In this document: piece by piece, positions 6,102 through 14,614 of the stretch
Layout of the letters: each line of letters opens with the position of its first letter
Numbering within the stretch: position 1 is the first letter of the stretch
From: Gallionellaceae bacterium
Lineage (GTDB): Bacteria > Pseudomonadota > Gammaproteobacteria > Burkholderiales > Gallionellaceae
Direction: 5' to 3'
Length of the DNA stretch: 20,683 nucleotides
Assembly: GCA_003445795.1 (NCBI GenBank)
Contig: DMCN01000112.1
Coordinates: 1-20,683 of the forward strand
The notes under the pieces: model-generated
The model's input: only the letters and a program-made list of their open reading frames with translations
Database searches by the model: none
Told to the model about the DNA's origin: nothing
Program-made: the position numbers and the translations under genes

Positions 6102-8366
6102 ATGGCCACGCAAACGGTAGACATACCGGAAGACCTGCAAACATACTGGTCGGAACTCGACTGCGGCTTTCCGCGCGTGGGCGAGGTGTTTCCCGACTGT
6201 ATGCGCAGAGCACTGTCACTGCTGTCCGGCGACGGCGTGGCCGCGTACATCGAGCATGCGCGCTTCCTCGGCAAGATGGGTCGCGGTGCCGAGCCGATAC
6301 TGATCTTTCTGGAGGAGTGGCCGGAAGTCGCCGTGCAGGTCGGCGAGGATGTGTTGCCCGACATCATGCAGTTCATCCGCAAGATGGCGAAATCGCCTAA
6401 CAGCAAGGCGATCACGCCCTTCCTGCAATCGCTGCCGGTGACGGCGCGCAGGCTGCAGACGCGCGAGCGGATGAACGGCTACCTTGCCATCGCGCTCGAT
6501 CTGATGGAGCGCACTACCAGTTCGGTACACGGCATCCATCAGACCTTCCCCAGCCCCGGCCTGCCCGAGATGTTCAAGCAAGTCCCGGTGCTGCTCGCCC
6601 AACTATCCTTGAACGGTCTGAAGAACTGGGTGGACTACGGCGTGCGTTATTACGACGACCATCCCGACCGCCAGACCGAATATTTCAGTCTGCAGTCTGC
6701 CGACAGTCGCGCGGTGCTGCAGCGCGAACGGCATGGCACATTGCTGGTGGATAACGATCGCAAGCTCGGCTTGTATCTGCGCGGCCTGTGGGAGGACGAG
6801 GACATGCTGATCCCTTTCTCCGGCACGCTCGACGAATCGAACAAACCGATCCCTTACTACGACAAGCTAGGCATCCGTCTGCCCGATGTGTTCGACGACG
6901 CCAACGGCATCGCCGGCATCGACCGCTACCGTGCCGCGCTGGCTCACATCATGGGTCACCGCCGCTGGACCAAAGCCATCATCGCCGACAACATGAGCCC
7001 TTTCCAGCGCATGGCGGCGGAGTTCCTTGAGGACAGCCGCGTCGAATATCTGGCGATGCGCGAATATCCGGGTTTGCGCCGCATCTTTACCGCATTGCAT
7101 CCTGTGCCGAAAGAAGATGCCTGCGACCCGGAAAGCGAATCCACCGTGCGTCATCGCCTGGCGATGCTGTCGCGCGCTATCCTCGATCCCCGGCATCCCT
7201 ACAAGAACAAATACATCACCGAGTATGCGCAGCGCTTCCATGCCCTGATGGAACAGGGCGAGTCGGGCACGCAGGAGATGGCCGATCTCGGAATATCCTT
7301 CATCGCCAAGACCCGCTTGCCCAGCGACAACTTCGCCAGCACGCACTTCACCGATACGGTCGTCGAACATCGCGACGACAACCGGCAGATGTGGAAATTC
7401 ATCGAAGAGGGAGACGAGGAAGAAGCCTTCGACGAGCCGCGCAAGATAGAGCCGGGCGAAGAGCTGCAAGGCTTGCCGCCGCGCCACTATCACGAATGGG
7501 ATTACAACAACCAGAGCTATCGCCCGGACTGGGTCAGTGTGTACGAAGGTCTGCATCCGGCGGGCAAGGCAGCCGATATCGACAAGTTGCTGGAGAAACA
7601 TGCCGCACTGGCCAAACGGTTGAAGAAGATACTCGACCTGCTCAAGCCGCAGGACAAGGTGCGCATCCGCTACCAGGAAGAAGGCAGCGAACTCGATCTC
7701 GATGTCGCCATCCGTTCGCTGATCGACTACAAGAGCGGCGCGCAGCCCGATCCGCGCATCAACATGAGCCACCGCAACGACGGTCGCAGCATCGCCGTGA
7801 TGCTGCTGCTCGACCTGTCCGAATCGCTCAACGAAAAGCCGACAGGCAGCGAACAGACCATATTGGAGCTGAGTCAGGAAGCGGTGACGCTGCTCGGCTG
7901 GGCAGTGGATAAGCTGGGTGACCCTTTCGCCATCGCCGGTTTCCATTCCAATACCCGTCATGATGTGCGCTACCTGCACATCAAGGGCTACAGCGAACCC
8001 TGGGACGATCAGGTGAAAAGCCGCCTCGCAGCGATGGAGGCCAGCTACTCCACACGCATGGGCGCTGCGATGCGCCATGCCGCCCACTATCTGGAAAAGC
8101 AGCAGGCGGACAAGAAGTTGATGCTGATCCTGACCGACGGTCAGCCCGCGGACATCGATACCAAGGACGGCGAATTGCTGATCGCTGATGCGCGCCAGGC
8201 GGTGAAGGAACTGGACCGGCAGGGCATCTACAGCTACTGCATCAACCTCGATCCCAAGGCCGACGAGTACGTGGCGGACATCTTCGGCAAGCAATACACC
8301 ATCGTCGACAACGTGGCGCAACTGCCGGTGAAGTTGCCGGAACTGTTCATCTCATTGACCAAATGA
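6102..8366 (+). CDS. cbbO: RuBisCO activase adaptor CbbO (VWA domain)
   Basis: CbbO is the adaptor that links the CbbQ hexamer to RuBisCO, through a C-terminal von Willebrand factor A domain. The 754-residue protein ends with a VWA domain from about residue 565: the MIDAS motif is complete, with DLSES at 571-575, the ST of YSTRMG, and D679 in LTDGQPAD. The long N-terminal part is helical and CbbO/NorD-like, with an acidic central stretch (EEGDEEEAFDEPRKIEPGEE). The ATG at 6102 is chosen because it follows the cbbQ stop by 4 nt; the frame is open further upstream inside cbbQ. The ribosome site is poor, suggesting translational coupling to cbbQ. The last codons overlap a possible start of the next gene. 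Confidence 0.94.
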   Translation: MATQTVDIPEDLQTYWSELDCGFPRVGEVFPDCMRRALSLLSGDGVAAYIEHARFLGKMGRGAEPILIFLEEWPEVAVQVGEDVLPDIMQFIRKMAKSPNSKAITPFLQSLPVTARRLQTRERMNGYLAIALDLMERTTSSVHGIHQTFPSPGLPEMFKQVPVLLAQLSLNGLKNWVDYGVRYYDDHPDRQTEYFSLQSADSRAVLQRERHGTLLVDNDRKLGLYLRGLWEDEDMLIPFSGTLDESNKPIPYYDKLGIRLPDVFDDANGIAGIDRYRAALAHIMGHRRWTKAIIADNMSPFQRMAAEFLEDSRVEYLAMREYPGLRRIFTALHPVPKEDACDPESESTVRHRLAMLSRAILDPRHPYKNKYITEYAQRFHALMEQGESGTQEMADLGISFIAKTRLPSDNFASTHFTDTVVEHRDDNRQMWKFIEEGDEEEAFDEPRKIEPGEELQGLPPRHYHEWDYNNQSYRPDWVSVYEGLHPAGKAADIDKLLEKHAALAKRLKKILDLLKPQDKVRIRYQEEGSELDLDVAIRSLIDYKSGAQPDPRINMSHRNDGRSIAVMLLLDLSESLNEKPTGSEQTILELSQEAVTLLGWAVDKLGDPFAIAGFHSNTRHDVRYLHIKGYSEPWDDQVKSRLAAMEASYSTRMGAAMRHAAHYLEKQQADKKLMLILTDGQPADIDTKDGELLIADARQAVKELDRQGIYSYCINLDPKADEYVADIFGKQYTIVDNVAQLPVKLPELFISLTK

Positions 8367-8386
8367 ACGGACAGGGAGACATGCGC

Positions 8387-9337
8387 ATGGGCGATATCGG
8401 CGAACCCTGGATGTGGGGGATGTTCATCGCCTTCGTGCTGGTGATGCTGGCGCTGGACCTGTTCGTCTTCGGCGGGCGCAAGGTACACAAGGTGAGCGTG
8501 AAGGAAGCGGCGTTGTGGTCGCTGGCCTGGCTGACGCTGGCGTTGCTGTTCAACGGACTGCTGTGGTGGTACCTGCGGGGAACGGCAGGCGATACGGTGG
8601 CCGATGCCAAGGCGCTGGAGTTCCTGACCGGCTACCTGATCGAGAAGTCACTGTCGGTGGACAATGTGTTCGTGTTCCTGCTGATCTTCGGCGCCTTCCA
8701 TGTTCCGCCCGAGTACCAGCGCCGCGTGCTGGTCTACGGCGTGCTCGGCGCGATCGTCATGCGTGCCGTGATGATCCTGGCCGGGGCCTGGGTGGTGCGT
8801 GAATTTAGCTGGGTGCTGTACCTGTTCGGCGCCTTCCTGGTCGTCACCGGCCTGCGCATGCTGGTGATGGCGGAGAAGACACCGGATCTGGAACAGAACC
8901 CGGTGCTGCGGTTCGCGCGTCGGCACCTGCGTATCACGGCGGATGACCACGGCGAAAAATTCAGCGTGATGAAGAACCGCGTGCGCTGGTTCACACCGCT
9001 GTTCCTGGTGCTGATCCTGATCGAAGTCACCGACCTGGTGTTCGCGGTGGACTCGATCCCGGCCATCTTCGCGATCACCACCGATCCCTTTATCGTGTTC
9101 ACATCCAATATCTTTGCGATCATGGGCTTGCGTGCGCTGTACTTCCTGCTGGCCGACGTGGCCGACCGCTTCCACCTGCTGAAATACGGGCTGGCGCTGG
9201 TGCTGGCCTTCATCGGTTGCAAGATGCTGATCGCACCCTGGTATCACGTGCCTGTGCAGGCCTCGCTGTTGATCGTTGCCGTGCTGATCAGCGCCAGCGT
9301 GGTTGCGAGCCTGATCGCCACGCGCGGAGGGAAATGA
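8387..9337 (+). CDS. alx: TerC/Alx-family integral membrane protein
   Basis: This 316-residue inner-membrane protein with about nine hydrophobic segments belongs to the TerC family, and Escherichia coli Alx is the closest relative I can recall. Shared stretches are GYLIEKSLSVDNVFVFLLIF, LVYGVLGAIVMR and FAVDSIPAIFAITTDPFIV; the acidic residues in these helices are thought to bind metal. Alx/TerC proteins are linked to manganese export, pH response or metal loading of exported proteins. I start at ATG 8387, 8 nt after AGGGAG; the ATG at 8363 overlaps the cbbO stop (ATGA) and would add eight residues. Its place directly after cbbO suggests co-transcription with the activase genes, though a role in carbon fixation is only inferred. 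Confidence 0.88.
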   Translation: MGDIGEPWMWGMFIAFVLVMLALDLFVFGGRKVHKVSVKEAALWSLAWLTLALLFNGLLWWYLRGTAGDTVADAKALEFLTGYLIEKSLSVDNVFVFLLIFGAFHVPPEYQRRVLVYGVLGAIVMRAVMILAGAWVVREFSWVLYLFGAFLVVTGLRMLVMAEKTPDLEQNPVLRFARRHLRITADDHGEKFSVMKNRVRWFTPLFLVLILIEVTDLVFAVDSIPAIFAITTDPFIVFTSNIFAIMGLRALYFLLADVADRFHLLKYGLALVLAFIGCKMLIAPWYHVPVQASLLIVAVLISASVVASLIATRGGK

Positions 9338-9425
9338 CGCGAATCACCGGTAAATAGCCGTAGAGAGCAAAGTGCAAAAGCAGTAAAATCCGTTAGTTGT
9401 AAAATCAAATCAGAGGAGAGCAGTA

Positions 9426-10427
9426 ATGAGCAAAAGTTTGATCCAGTTCATCATCGAAGAACAACGCCACATCCCCGGTGCGACCGGCGACTTTACCGGC
9501 CTGCTGAGCGACGTTATCTCCGCTTGCAAGCAGATCGCCCATGACGTGAACAAAGGCGCGTTGATCGGTGTGCTGGGCAGCGCCGGCAGCGAGAACGTGC
9601 AGGGCGAGACCCAGAAGAAACTGGACATCATCACCAACGAGGTGTTCATCAAGGCCAACGAGTGGAGCGGTCACCTTGCGGCGATGGCTTCCGAAGAGAT
9701 GGACGACATCTACCCGATCCCGGCCAAGTACCCCAAGGGCAAGTACCTCATCACCTTTGACCCGCTGGACGGCTCTTCCAACATCGACGTGAACATCTCC
9801 GTCGGCACCATCTTCTCCATCCTGCGTTGCCCAGAAGGCGTGACCAACCCGACCGCTGCCGATTTCATGCAGCCCGGCACCAAGCAGATCTGCGCCGGTT
9901 ATGCGCTGTACGGCCCGAACACCATGATGGTGATCACCACCGGCCACGGCGTGAACGGTTTCACCCTGGACCGCGACGTGGGCGAGTTCTTCCTGACTCA
10001 TCCGAACATGACCATTCCGGAAGATACCGCCGAGTTCGCCATCAACATGTCCAACCAACGTTTCTGGGAAGCTCCGGTGCAGAAGTATGTAGACGAATGC
10101 ATGAAAGGCAAGGACGGCGGTCGTGAGAAGAACTTCAACATGCGTTGGGTCGCTTCCATGGTTGCCGAAGTACACCGCATCCTCACCCGCGGCGGCATCT
10201 TCATGTATCCGTTCGACACCAAGGACCCGACCAAGGCAGGCAAGCTGCGCCTGATGTACGAAGCCAACCCGATGTCGTTCATCGTCGAGCAGGCAGGCGG
10301 CATGAGCTCCACCGGCCGCGAGCGCATCATGGAACTGAAGCCCACCGGTCTGCATCAACGCGTGCCCGTCATCCTCGGCTCGAAGAAGGAAGTCGAGCGC
10401 GTGGTGGGTTATCACAAGGGAGCATAA
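9426..10427 (+). CDS. fbp: fructose-1,6-bisphosphatase, class I
   Basis: This enzyme hydrolyses fructose-1,6-bisphosphate to fructose-6-phosphate, a step shared by gluconeogenesis and Calvin-cycle RuBP regeneration; it is cytoplasmic and Mg-dependent. The 333 residues match class I length. Metal and substrate sites are visible in ASEEMDD (~88-94) and FDPLDGSSNIDVN (111-123), with the C-terminal GGMSSTGRERIMELKP. A very strong GAGGAGAG site lies just before ATG 9426. The 88-bp gap after the TerC-type gene is AT-rich, with two TAAAAT boxes (9384, 9400) that could serve as -10 elements, but no matching -35 is clear. purE starts 3 nt downstream. Nearness to cbbM-cbbQ-cbbO suggests a Calvin-cycle role. 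Confidence 0.97.
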   Translation: MSKSLIQFIIEEQRHIPGATGDFTGLLSDVISACKQIAHDVNKGALIGVLGSAGSENVQGETQKKLDIITNEVFIKANEWSGHLAAMASEEMDDIYPIPAKYPKGKYLITFDPLDGSSNIDVNISVGTIFSILRCPEGVTNPTAADFMQPGTKQICAGYALYGPNTMMVITTGHGVNGFTLDRDVGEFFLTHPNMTIPEDTAEFAINMSNQRFWEAPVQKYVDECMKGKDGGREKNFNMRWVASMVAEVHRILTRGGIFMYPFDTKDPTKAGKLRLMYEANPMSFIVEQAGGMSSTGRERIMELKPTGLHQRVPVILGSKKEVERVVGYHKGA

Positions 10428-10430
10428 GAC

Positions 10431-10925
10431 ATGGCCAAGCCGCTCGTTTCCATCGTGATGGGCAGTTCGAATGACTGGGAGATCATGCAGCAGGCCGCGC
10501 GCGCGCTGCAGGATTTCGGTGTGACGTTCGACGCCCGCGTCATTTCGGCGCACCGCTCACCCGATCTGCTGTTCGACTACATCAAGGAAATGAGCGCGCA
10601 AGGCGTGCAGTGTTTCATCGCCGGTGCGGGCGGTGCGGCGCATCTGGCCGGCGTCATCGCCGGCAAGACCACGCTGCCCGTGCTGGGCGTCCCCATCCCT
10701 TCCAAATACCTGAAGGGTATGGACTCATTACTGTCCATCGTGCAGATGCCGAAAGGCATCCCCGTGGCGACCTTCGCCATCGGCGAGGCGGGTGCGGCGA
10801 ACGCAGGATTGTTCGCTGTCTCCATGCTGGCACTGAACGACAAGGCGCTGGCTGACAAGCTGGCGGCCTATCGCAAGAAACAAGCGGAGCAGATCGCAGC
10901 AACGACATTGCCCGCATTGAGCTGA
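10431..10925 (+). CDS. purE: N5-carboxyaminoimidazole ribonucleotide mutase
   Basis: Class I PurE moves the carboxyl group of N5-CAIR to give CAIR in purine biosynthesis. The 164-residue protein is of normal length, with the family motifs GSSNDW (11-16), SAHRSP (40-45), GAGGAAHLAGVIA, and a C-terminal GEAGAANAGLFAV. The start is 3 nt after fbp, with GGGAG near the fbp end serving as ribosome site, so the two are co-transcribed. Bacterial class I PurE normally needs PurK, the bicarbonate-using N5-CAIR synthetase; no purK is in the window, so it must lie elsewhere. Confidence 0.97.
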   Translation: MAKPLVSIVMGSSNDWEIMQQAARALQDFGVTFDARVISAHRSPDLLFDYIKEMSAQGVQCFIAGAGGAAHLAGVIAGKTTLPVLGVPIPSKYLKGMDSLLSIVQMPKGIPVATFAIGEAGAANAGLFAVSMLALNDKALADKLAAYRKKQAEQIAATTLPALS

Positions 10926-10998
10926 ACAAACACCTCTCGGCCTTCCCTGTTAAGGGGAGGTTAGCAGGGGTTAGAATTTTGAAGAACTAAGGAAACAC

Positions 10999-11883
10999 AT
11001 GTCCGCCTTACACGAATCCAACCTGACCAGCCTGAAGTTCCTGCACCGTGGCAAGGTGCGCGACCTGTATGAAGTGGATGCCGACCACCTGCTCATCGTG
11101 CAGACCGATCGTCTTTCCGCTTTCGACGTCATCCTGCCGACACCTATTCCCGGCAAGGGCGAGGTGCTCACGGCCGTGTCGAACTTCTGGTTCAAGAAAT
11201 TGGCGAACGTGATCCCGAACCACCTTTCCGGCATTGACCCGGAATCCGTGGTGAAGACCGAGGCGGAAAAGGCGCAAGTGCGTGGTCGTGCCTTTGTTAC
11301 CAAGAAACTAAAGCCGCTGCCTATCGAAGCCATCGTGCGAGGCTACCTGGTCGGTTCCGGTTGGAAGGACTACAAGAAGACCGGCGCCGTGTGCGGTATC
11401 CAGTTGCCTGCCGGCATGCAGGAAGCGCAGAAACTGCCGCAGCCGCTGTTCACGCCGTCGACCAAAGCGGCAGCGGGTGAGCACGACGAGAACATCTCGT
11501 TCGAGGAAGCAAAGAAACTGCTGGGTGCAGAGATGGCCGAGCAGGTGAAGAACGCCACACTCGCGCTGTATACCCAGGCAGCGGATTACGCATTGACCCG
11601 CGGCATCATCATCGCGGATACCAAGTTCGAGTTCGGCACCGACAGCAACGGCAAGCTGTATCTGATCGACGAAGCGCTGACGCCTGACTCGTCGCGCTTC
11701 TGGCCCGCCGACCAGTACAAGGTCGGCAGCAACCCGCCCAGTTTCGACAAGCAGTTCGTGCGCGACTGGCTGGAGTCTTCCGGCTGGAACAAACAGCCGC
11801 CCGCACCGCAGGTCCCGGCCGATGTGCTGCAAAGGACAGCCGACAAATACCGCGAAGCGCAGCGGTTGTTGACGGGCGCATGA
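10999..11883 (+). CDS. purC: phosphoribosylaminoimidazole-succinocarboxamide synthase (SAICAR synthetase)
   Basis: PurC joins CAIR and aspartate using ATP, the step directly after PurE. The 294-residue protein is of the longer, yeast-like form common in betaproteobacteria. Motifs are HRGKVRDLYEV (16-26), TDRLSAFDV (36-44), EAIVRGYLVGSGW, IIADTKFEFG and IDEALTPDSSRFW. AAGGAA precedes ATG 10999 at a suitable distance. The 73-bp gap to purE contains an imperfect hairpin (10932-10961) without a T run, so read-through from fbp-purE is likely. The stop codon overlaps the next gene start by four bases. Confidence 0.98.
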   Translation: MSALHESNLTSLKFLHRGKVRDLYEVDADHLLIVQTDRLSAFDVILPTPIPGKGEVLTAVSNFWFKKLANVIPNHLSGIDPESVVKTEAEKAQVRGRAFVTKKLKPLPIEAIVRGYLVGSGWKDYKKTGAVCGIQLPAGMQEAQKLPQPLFTPSTKAAAGEHDENISFEEAKKLLGAEMAEQVKNATLALYTQAADYALTRGIIIADTKFEFGTDSNGKLYLIDEALTPDSSRFWPADQYKVGSNPPSFDKQFVRDWLESSGWNKQPPAPQVPADVLQRTADKYREAQRLLTGA

Positions 11884-12512
11884 GCGCGGTAGCACAACTC
11901 ATCGCAGGCTTCCGTCGTTTCCGCGAGCAGCATTTCGAGCGTCACGACAATCTCTACCAGCAATTGGTCGACAAAGGCCAGACCCCCAAGATACTGGTGG
12001 TCGCCTGCTGTGATTCGCGCGTTGATCCTGCGCTGGTGTTCGATTGCGACCCCGGCGACCTGTTCGTCATCCGCAATGTCGCCAATCTGGTTCCGCCTCT
12101 CGAAGACCACCACGGCCACCACGGCACCACCGCTGCCATCGAATACGGCGTCAATTTTCTCGGCGTCGGACACGTCATCGTGCTGGGGCACGCGCACTGC
12201 GGCGGCATCAACGCACTGGTGAAGACCGGCGGTGTCTGTGCAAAGGGTTCATACATCGACGACTGGATGTGCCTTGCGGAAAGTGCACGTTCCGAGGTGA
12301 TCGCCGAGTTACCGGACGCGCCGCTGGCAGAACAGGAGCGTGCCTGCGAACAGCGTTCGATTCTGGTCTCGCTGGCGAATCTGATGACGTTTCCGTGGAT
12401 ACGCGAACGCGTGGAGAACGGCAAGTTGAAACTGCATGGCTGGTACTTCGATATCGAGAACGGGCAGTTGCTACAGTACGACGCAACTACCCGGCAGTTC
12501 GAAGAGCTCTGA
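11880..12512 (+). CDS. can: beta-class carbonic anhydrase
   Basis: This enzyme interconverts CO2 and bicarbonate. The 210-residue protein has the beta-class zinc site: C43 with the D45-R47 dyad in CCDSRV, and H104 and C107 in GHAHCGG. No signal peptide is seen, so it is cytoplasmic. The ATG overlaps the purC stop (ATGA), implying translational coupling; no separate ribosome site is obvious. In this neighbourhood it may feed CO2 to RuBisCO, or bicarbonate to purine, pyrimidine and fatty-acid carboxylations; which one dominates cannot be told from sequence. The gene ends with TGA that directly abuts the stop of the convergent gene. Confidence 0.96.
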   Translation: MSAVAQLIAGFRRFREQHFERHDNLYQQLVDKGQTPKILVVACCDSRVDPALVFDCDPGDLFVIRNVANLVPPLEDHHGHHGTTAAIEYGVNFLGVGHVIVLGHAHCGGINALVKTGGVCAKGSYIDDWMCLAESARSEVIAELPDAPLAEQERACEQRSILVSLANLMTFPWIRERVENGKLKLHGWYFDIENGQLLQYDATTRQFEEL

Positions 12513-13127
12513 TCACTTGATTGGCTCAAGCCCCTTAAGTTCGCGGTAGCGCTGCTTGTCGGCCGCATAGCGTGCTTTTACTCCATCCATCTCTTTCTGG
12601 CTGGTATCCAGCTCTTTCTGGCGCTTGGCGATCAGCGCCTCGCCTTCCGTGATGTCATCCGTCAAGGACTGCGGGATCTTGCGTTTCTTCTGGGTGAGCG
12701 CGTCACGCTCTTTGTACAACCCGTCCAGCGATTCCTTGGCCGACTTCAGCATGGTGGTATAGCTGTTTACGCGGGCCTCGACCTGCAACAAGTTGCGGTC
12801 TCGCGACAGGTCGATCTCTTTCTCGTTGCTGTAGGTGTTCAGCAGTGCTTCATCGTGGCGCTTGGCTTCCTTGGCAGCCCGGGCAACTTCAGGATCGACT
12901 TTGCTCTCTTGTTGCTGTTTGACGTCGAAGCCATCGTTACGTTCAGAGACGCGGCCCTTCTCCAGCAGCTTGGTGTCCCGGTTGGCATATTCCGGCGGGA
13001 TGGTCTCCCCGTAATGGGTCTGCCCGTTCTTGTCCACCCACTTGTACAACTTGGCTTCGGCGTTCACGGAAACCATCGCCGCGCACAACGCCGCCGCAGC
13101 CACCAGTAATTTTGAATCGATCATCAT
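12513..13127 (-). CDS. DUF4124-domain periplasmic protein with coiled coil
   Basis: This 204-residue protein has a signal peptide (residues 1 to about 24, hydrophobic AAAALCAAMVSV with a cleavage site near AEA/K). A DUF4124 domain follows at about 26-60 (LYKWVDKNGQTHYGETIPPE). The rest is charged and helical, rich in E/K/R, with heptad-like spacing suggesting a coiled coil in the periplasm. DUF4124 proteins are common in beta- and gammaproteobacteria; their function is unknown. The ATG at 13127 overlaps the pyrE stop by four bases (ATGA), with GGGGTGAA just upstream; the next-codon ATG at 13124 has better spacing. The stop abuts that of the convergent carbonic anhydrase gene. Confidence 0.85.
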   Translation of the reverse strand: MMIDSKLLVAAAALCAAMVSVNAEAKLYKWVDKNGQTHYGETIPPEYANRDTKLLEKGRVSERNDGFDVKQQQESKVDPEVARAAKEAKRHDEALLNTYSNEKEIDLSRDRNLLQVEARVNSYTTMLKSAKESLDGLYKERDALTQKKRKIPQSLTDDITEGEALIAKRQKELDTSQKEMDGVKARYAADKQRYRELKGLEPIK

Positions 13128-13765
13128 TTCACCCCGTAACGGTCACGATAAGTTTGCACCGCGTGCAGATTCTGCACCAGTTCGGCCTGCCCCTGCAAAT
13201 AAGCCAGCAGGTCATCCAGCGCGGCGATGGAAACGACCGGCAGCCCGTAGTCGCGCTTCACCTCCTGCACCGCCGACAACTCGCCCTGTCCGCGCTCCAT
13301 GCGGTCCAGCGCGATCACCACGCCGCACGGTGTGGCACCGGCCGCGCGGATAAGTTCGATGGACTCGCGCACCGAAGTGCCTGCCGAGATCACATCGTCG
13401 ATGATCAGCACCTTGCCCTGCAGCTTCGCCCCCACCGTATTGCCGCCCTCTCCGTGGTCCTTGGCTTCCTTGCGGTTGAAGCAATAGGGTACGTTGCGCC
13501 CCTGTTCGGCCAGCGCGATGGAAGTACCCGCTACCAGCGGAATGCCTTTGTAGGCAGGGCCGAACAGCATATTGAATTCAACACCGGAGGCCAGGATGGC
13601 CTGTGCATAGAACTGGCAAAGCTCACGCAAGGCGGCCCCGTCCTGGAACAGTCCGGAATTGAAGAAATAAGGCGACAGACGGCCGGCCTTGGTTTGGAAC
13701 TCGCCGAAACGGAGCACATTCTGTGCAACGGCGAAGCGGATGAAATCCTGGCGGTAAGCGTGCAT
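13124..13765 (-). CDS. pyrE: orotate phosphoribosyltransferase
   Basis: PyrE couples orotate to PRPP to form OMP in pyrimidine synthesis. The 213-residue protein is of the usual length. The PRPP-binding motif VLIIDDVISAGTS (119-131) and the catalytic loop FNRKEAKDHGEGG (96-108) are intact, as is YFFNSGLF near the N-terminus. The gene is divergent from xth, with 70 bp between the two starts, and is followed by the overlapping DUF4124 gene. The ribosome site is weak. Confidence 0.97.
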   Translation of the reverse strand: MHAYRQDFIRFAVAQNVLRFGEFQTKAGRLSPYFFNSGLFQDGAALRELCQFYAQAILASGVEFNMLFGPAYKGIPLVAGTSIALAEQGRNVPYCFNRKEAKDHGEGGNTVGAKLQGKVLIIDDVISAGTSVRESIELIRAAGATPCGVVIALDRMERGQGELSAVQEVKRDYGLPVVSIAALDDLLAYLQGQAELVQNLHAVQTYRDRYGVK

Positions 13766-13800
13766 GAGTAAGCTTTGCAGATGGATTGGACAGAGCCGCC

Positions 13801-13808
13801 ATTATAAT
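13801..13808. promoter_or_regulatory. possible shared -10 box between pyrE and xth
   Basis: ATTATAAT is its own reverse complement, so it offers TATAAT on both strands in the 70-bp gap between divergent pyrE and xth. No -35 box at 16-18 bp is convincing on either strand (TTGGAC at 13786 is only 11 bp away), so this is suggestive only. Confidence 0.4.
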
Positions 13809-13835
13809 GCGAGGGCATATTCAACGAGAGACAAC

Positions 13836-14603
13836 ATGCGCATCATCACATTGAACTTCAACGGTATCCGTTCCGCCTACAACAAGGGCTTTCTCGAATG
13901 GTTCGGCAAACAGGAGGCCGACATCCTCTGTGTGCAGGAACTCAAGGCCCAAGAACCGGATATGACCCCGGACATGCTCTCCCCGCTCGGTTACCACGGC
14001 TATTTCCACTATGCCGAAAAGAAGGGTTACAGCGGCGTCGGCATCTACTGCAAACAAAAGCCGGACAAGGTCATCGTCGGCTTGGGCATCCCCGAATTCG
14101 ATGCCGAAGGTCGTTACATCGAAGCGCAGTTCGGCAACCTCAGCGTGGTGTCGCTCTACCTGCCCTCCGGCTCCAGCGGCGAAGAACGCCAGGCCGTGAA
14201 GTTCAAGTTCCTCGAAGCCTTCATGCCGCACATGGTCACGCTGATGAAGAGCGGCCGCGATGTTGTCGTCTGCGGCGACTGGAACATCGCCCATACCGAG
14301 AAAGACCTGAAGAACTGGAAAGGCAACAAGAAGAACTCCGGCTTCCTGCCCGAAGAGCGCGCCTGGCTTACCCAGTTGTTCAACGAAGTCGGCTTCGTCG
14401 ACGTGTTCCGCAAACTGCACCCCGAACTGGAAGCCTACACCTGGTGGTCGAACCGCGGCCAGGCCTGGGCCAAGGACGTGGGCTGGCGTCTGGACTATCA
14501 GGCGGTCACACCCGGTATGGCCGAGAAGGCGATAAAGACCGGCATCTACAAGGAACAGCGCTTCAGCGATCACGCACCGTTCATGGTGGATTACGCGGAC
14601 TAA
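13836..14603 (+). CDS. xth: exodeoxyribonuclease III (AP endonuclease family)
   Basis: The enzyme cleaves abasic sites and trims 3' ends in base-excision repair. The 255-residue protein carries all the family residues: N7 (ITLNFNG), E35 (VQELKAQ), Y108 (SLYLPSGS), D148 and N150 (CGDWNIAH), D220 (GWRLDY) and D245-H246 (SDHAPF). The start at ATG 13836 follows CGAGAG; the frame is open upstream to 13764, but that would overlap the pyrE start and add non-homologous residues. It belongs to the XthA/ExoA branch of the EEP superfamily. Confidence 0.95.
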   Translation: MRIITLNFNGIRSAYNKGFLEWFGKQEADILCVQELKAQEPDMTPDMLSPLGYHGYFHYAEKKGYSGVGIYCKQKPDKVIVGLGIPEFDAEGRYIEAQFGNLSVVSLYLPSGSSGEERQAVKFKFLEAFMPHMVTLMKSGRDVVVCGDWNIAHTEKDLKNWKGNKKNSGFLPEERAWLTQLFNEVGFVDVFRKLHPELEAYTWWSNRGQAWAKDVGWRLDYQAVTPGMAEKAIKTGIYKEQRFSDHAPFMVDYAD

Positions 14604-14614
14604 TTAAGAAAGCC

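Noticed and set aside
6867..8321. 484-codon antisense frame over cbbO
   Set aside because: It is a shadow of cbbO codon structure, with no start signal or domain.
10932..10961. Hairpin between purE and purC as a terminator
   Set aside because: ACCTC/GAGGT and CCTT/AAGG can pair, but with bulges and no T run, so it is not a convincing intrinsic terminator.
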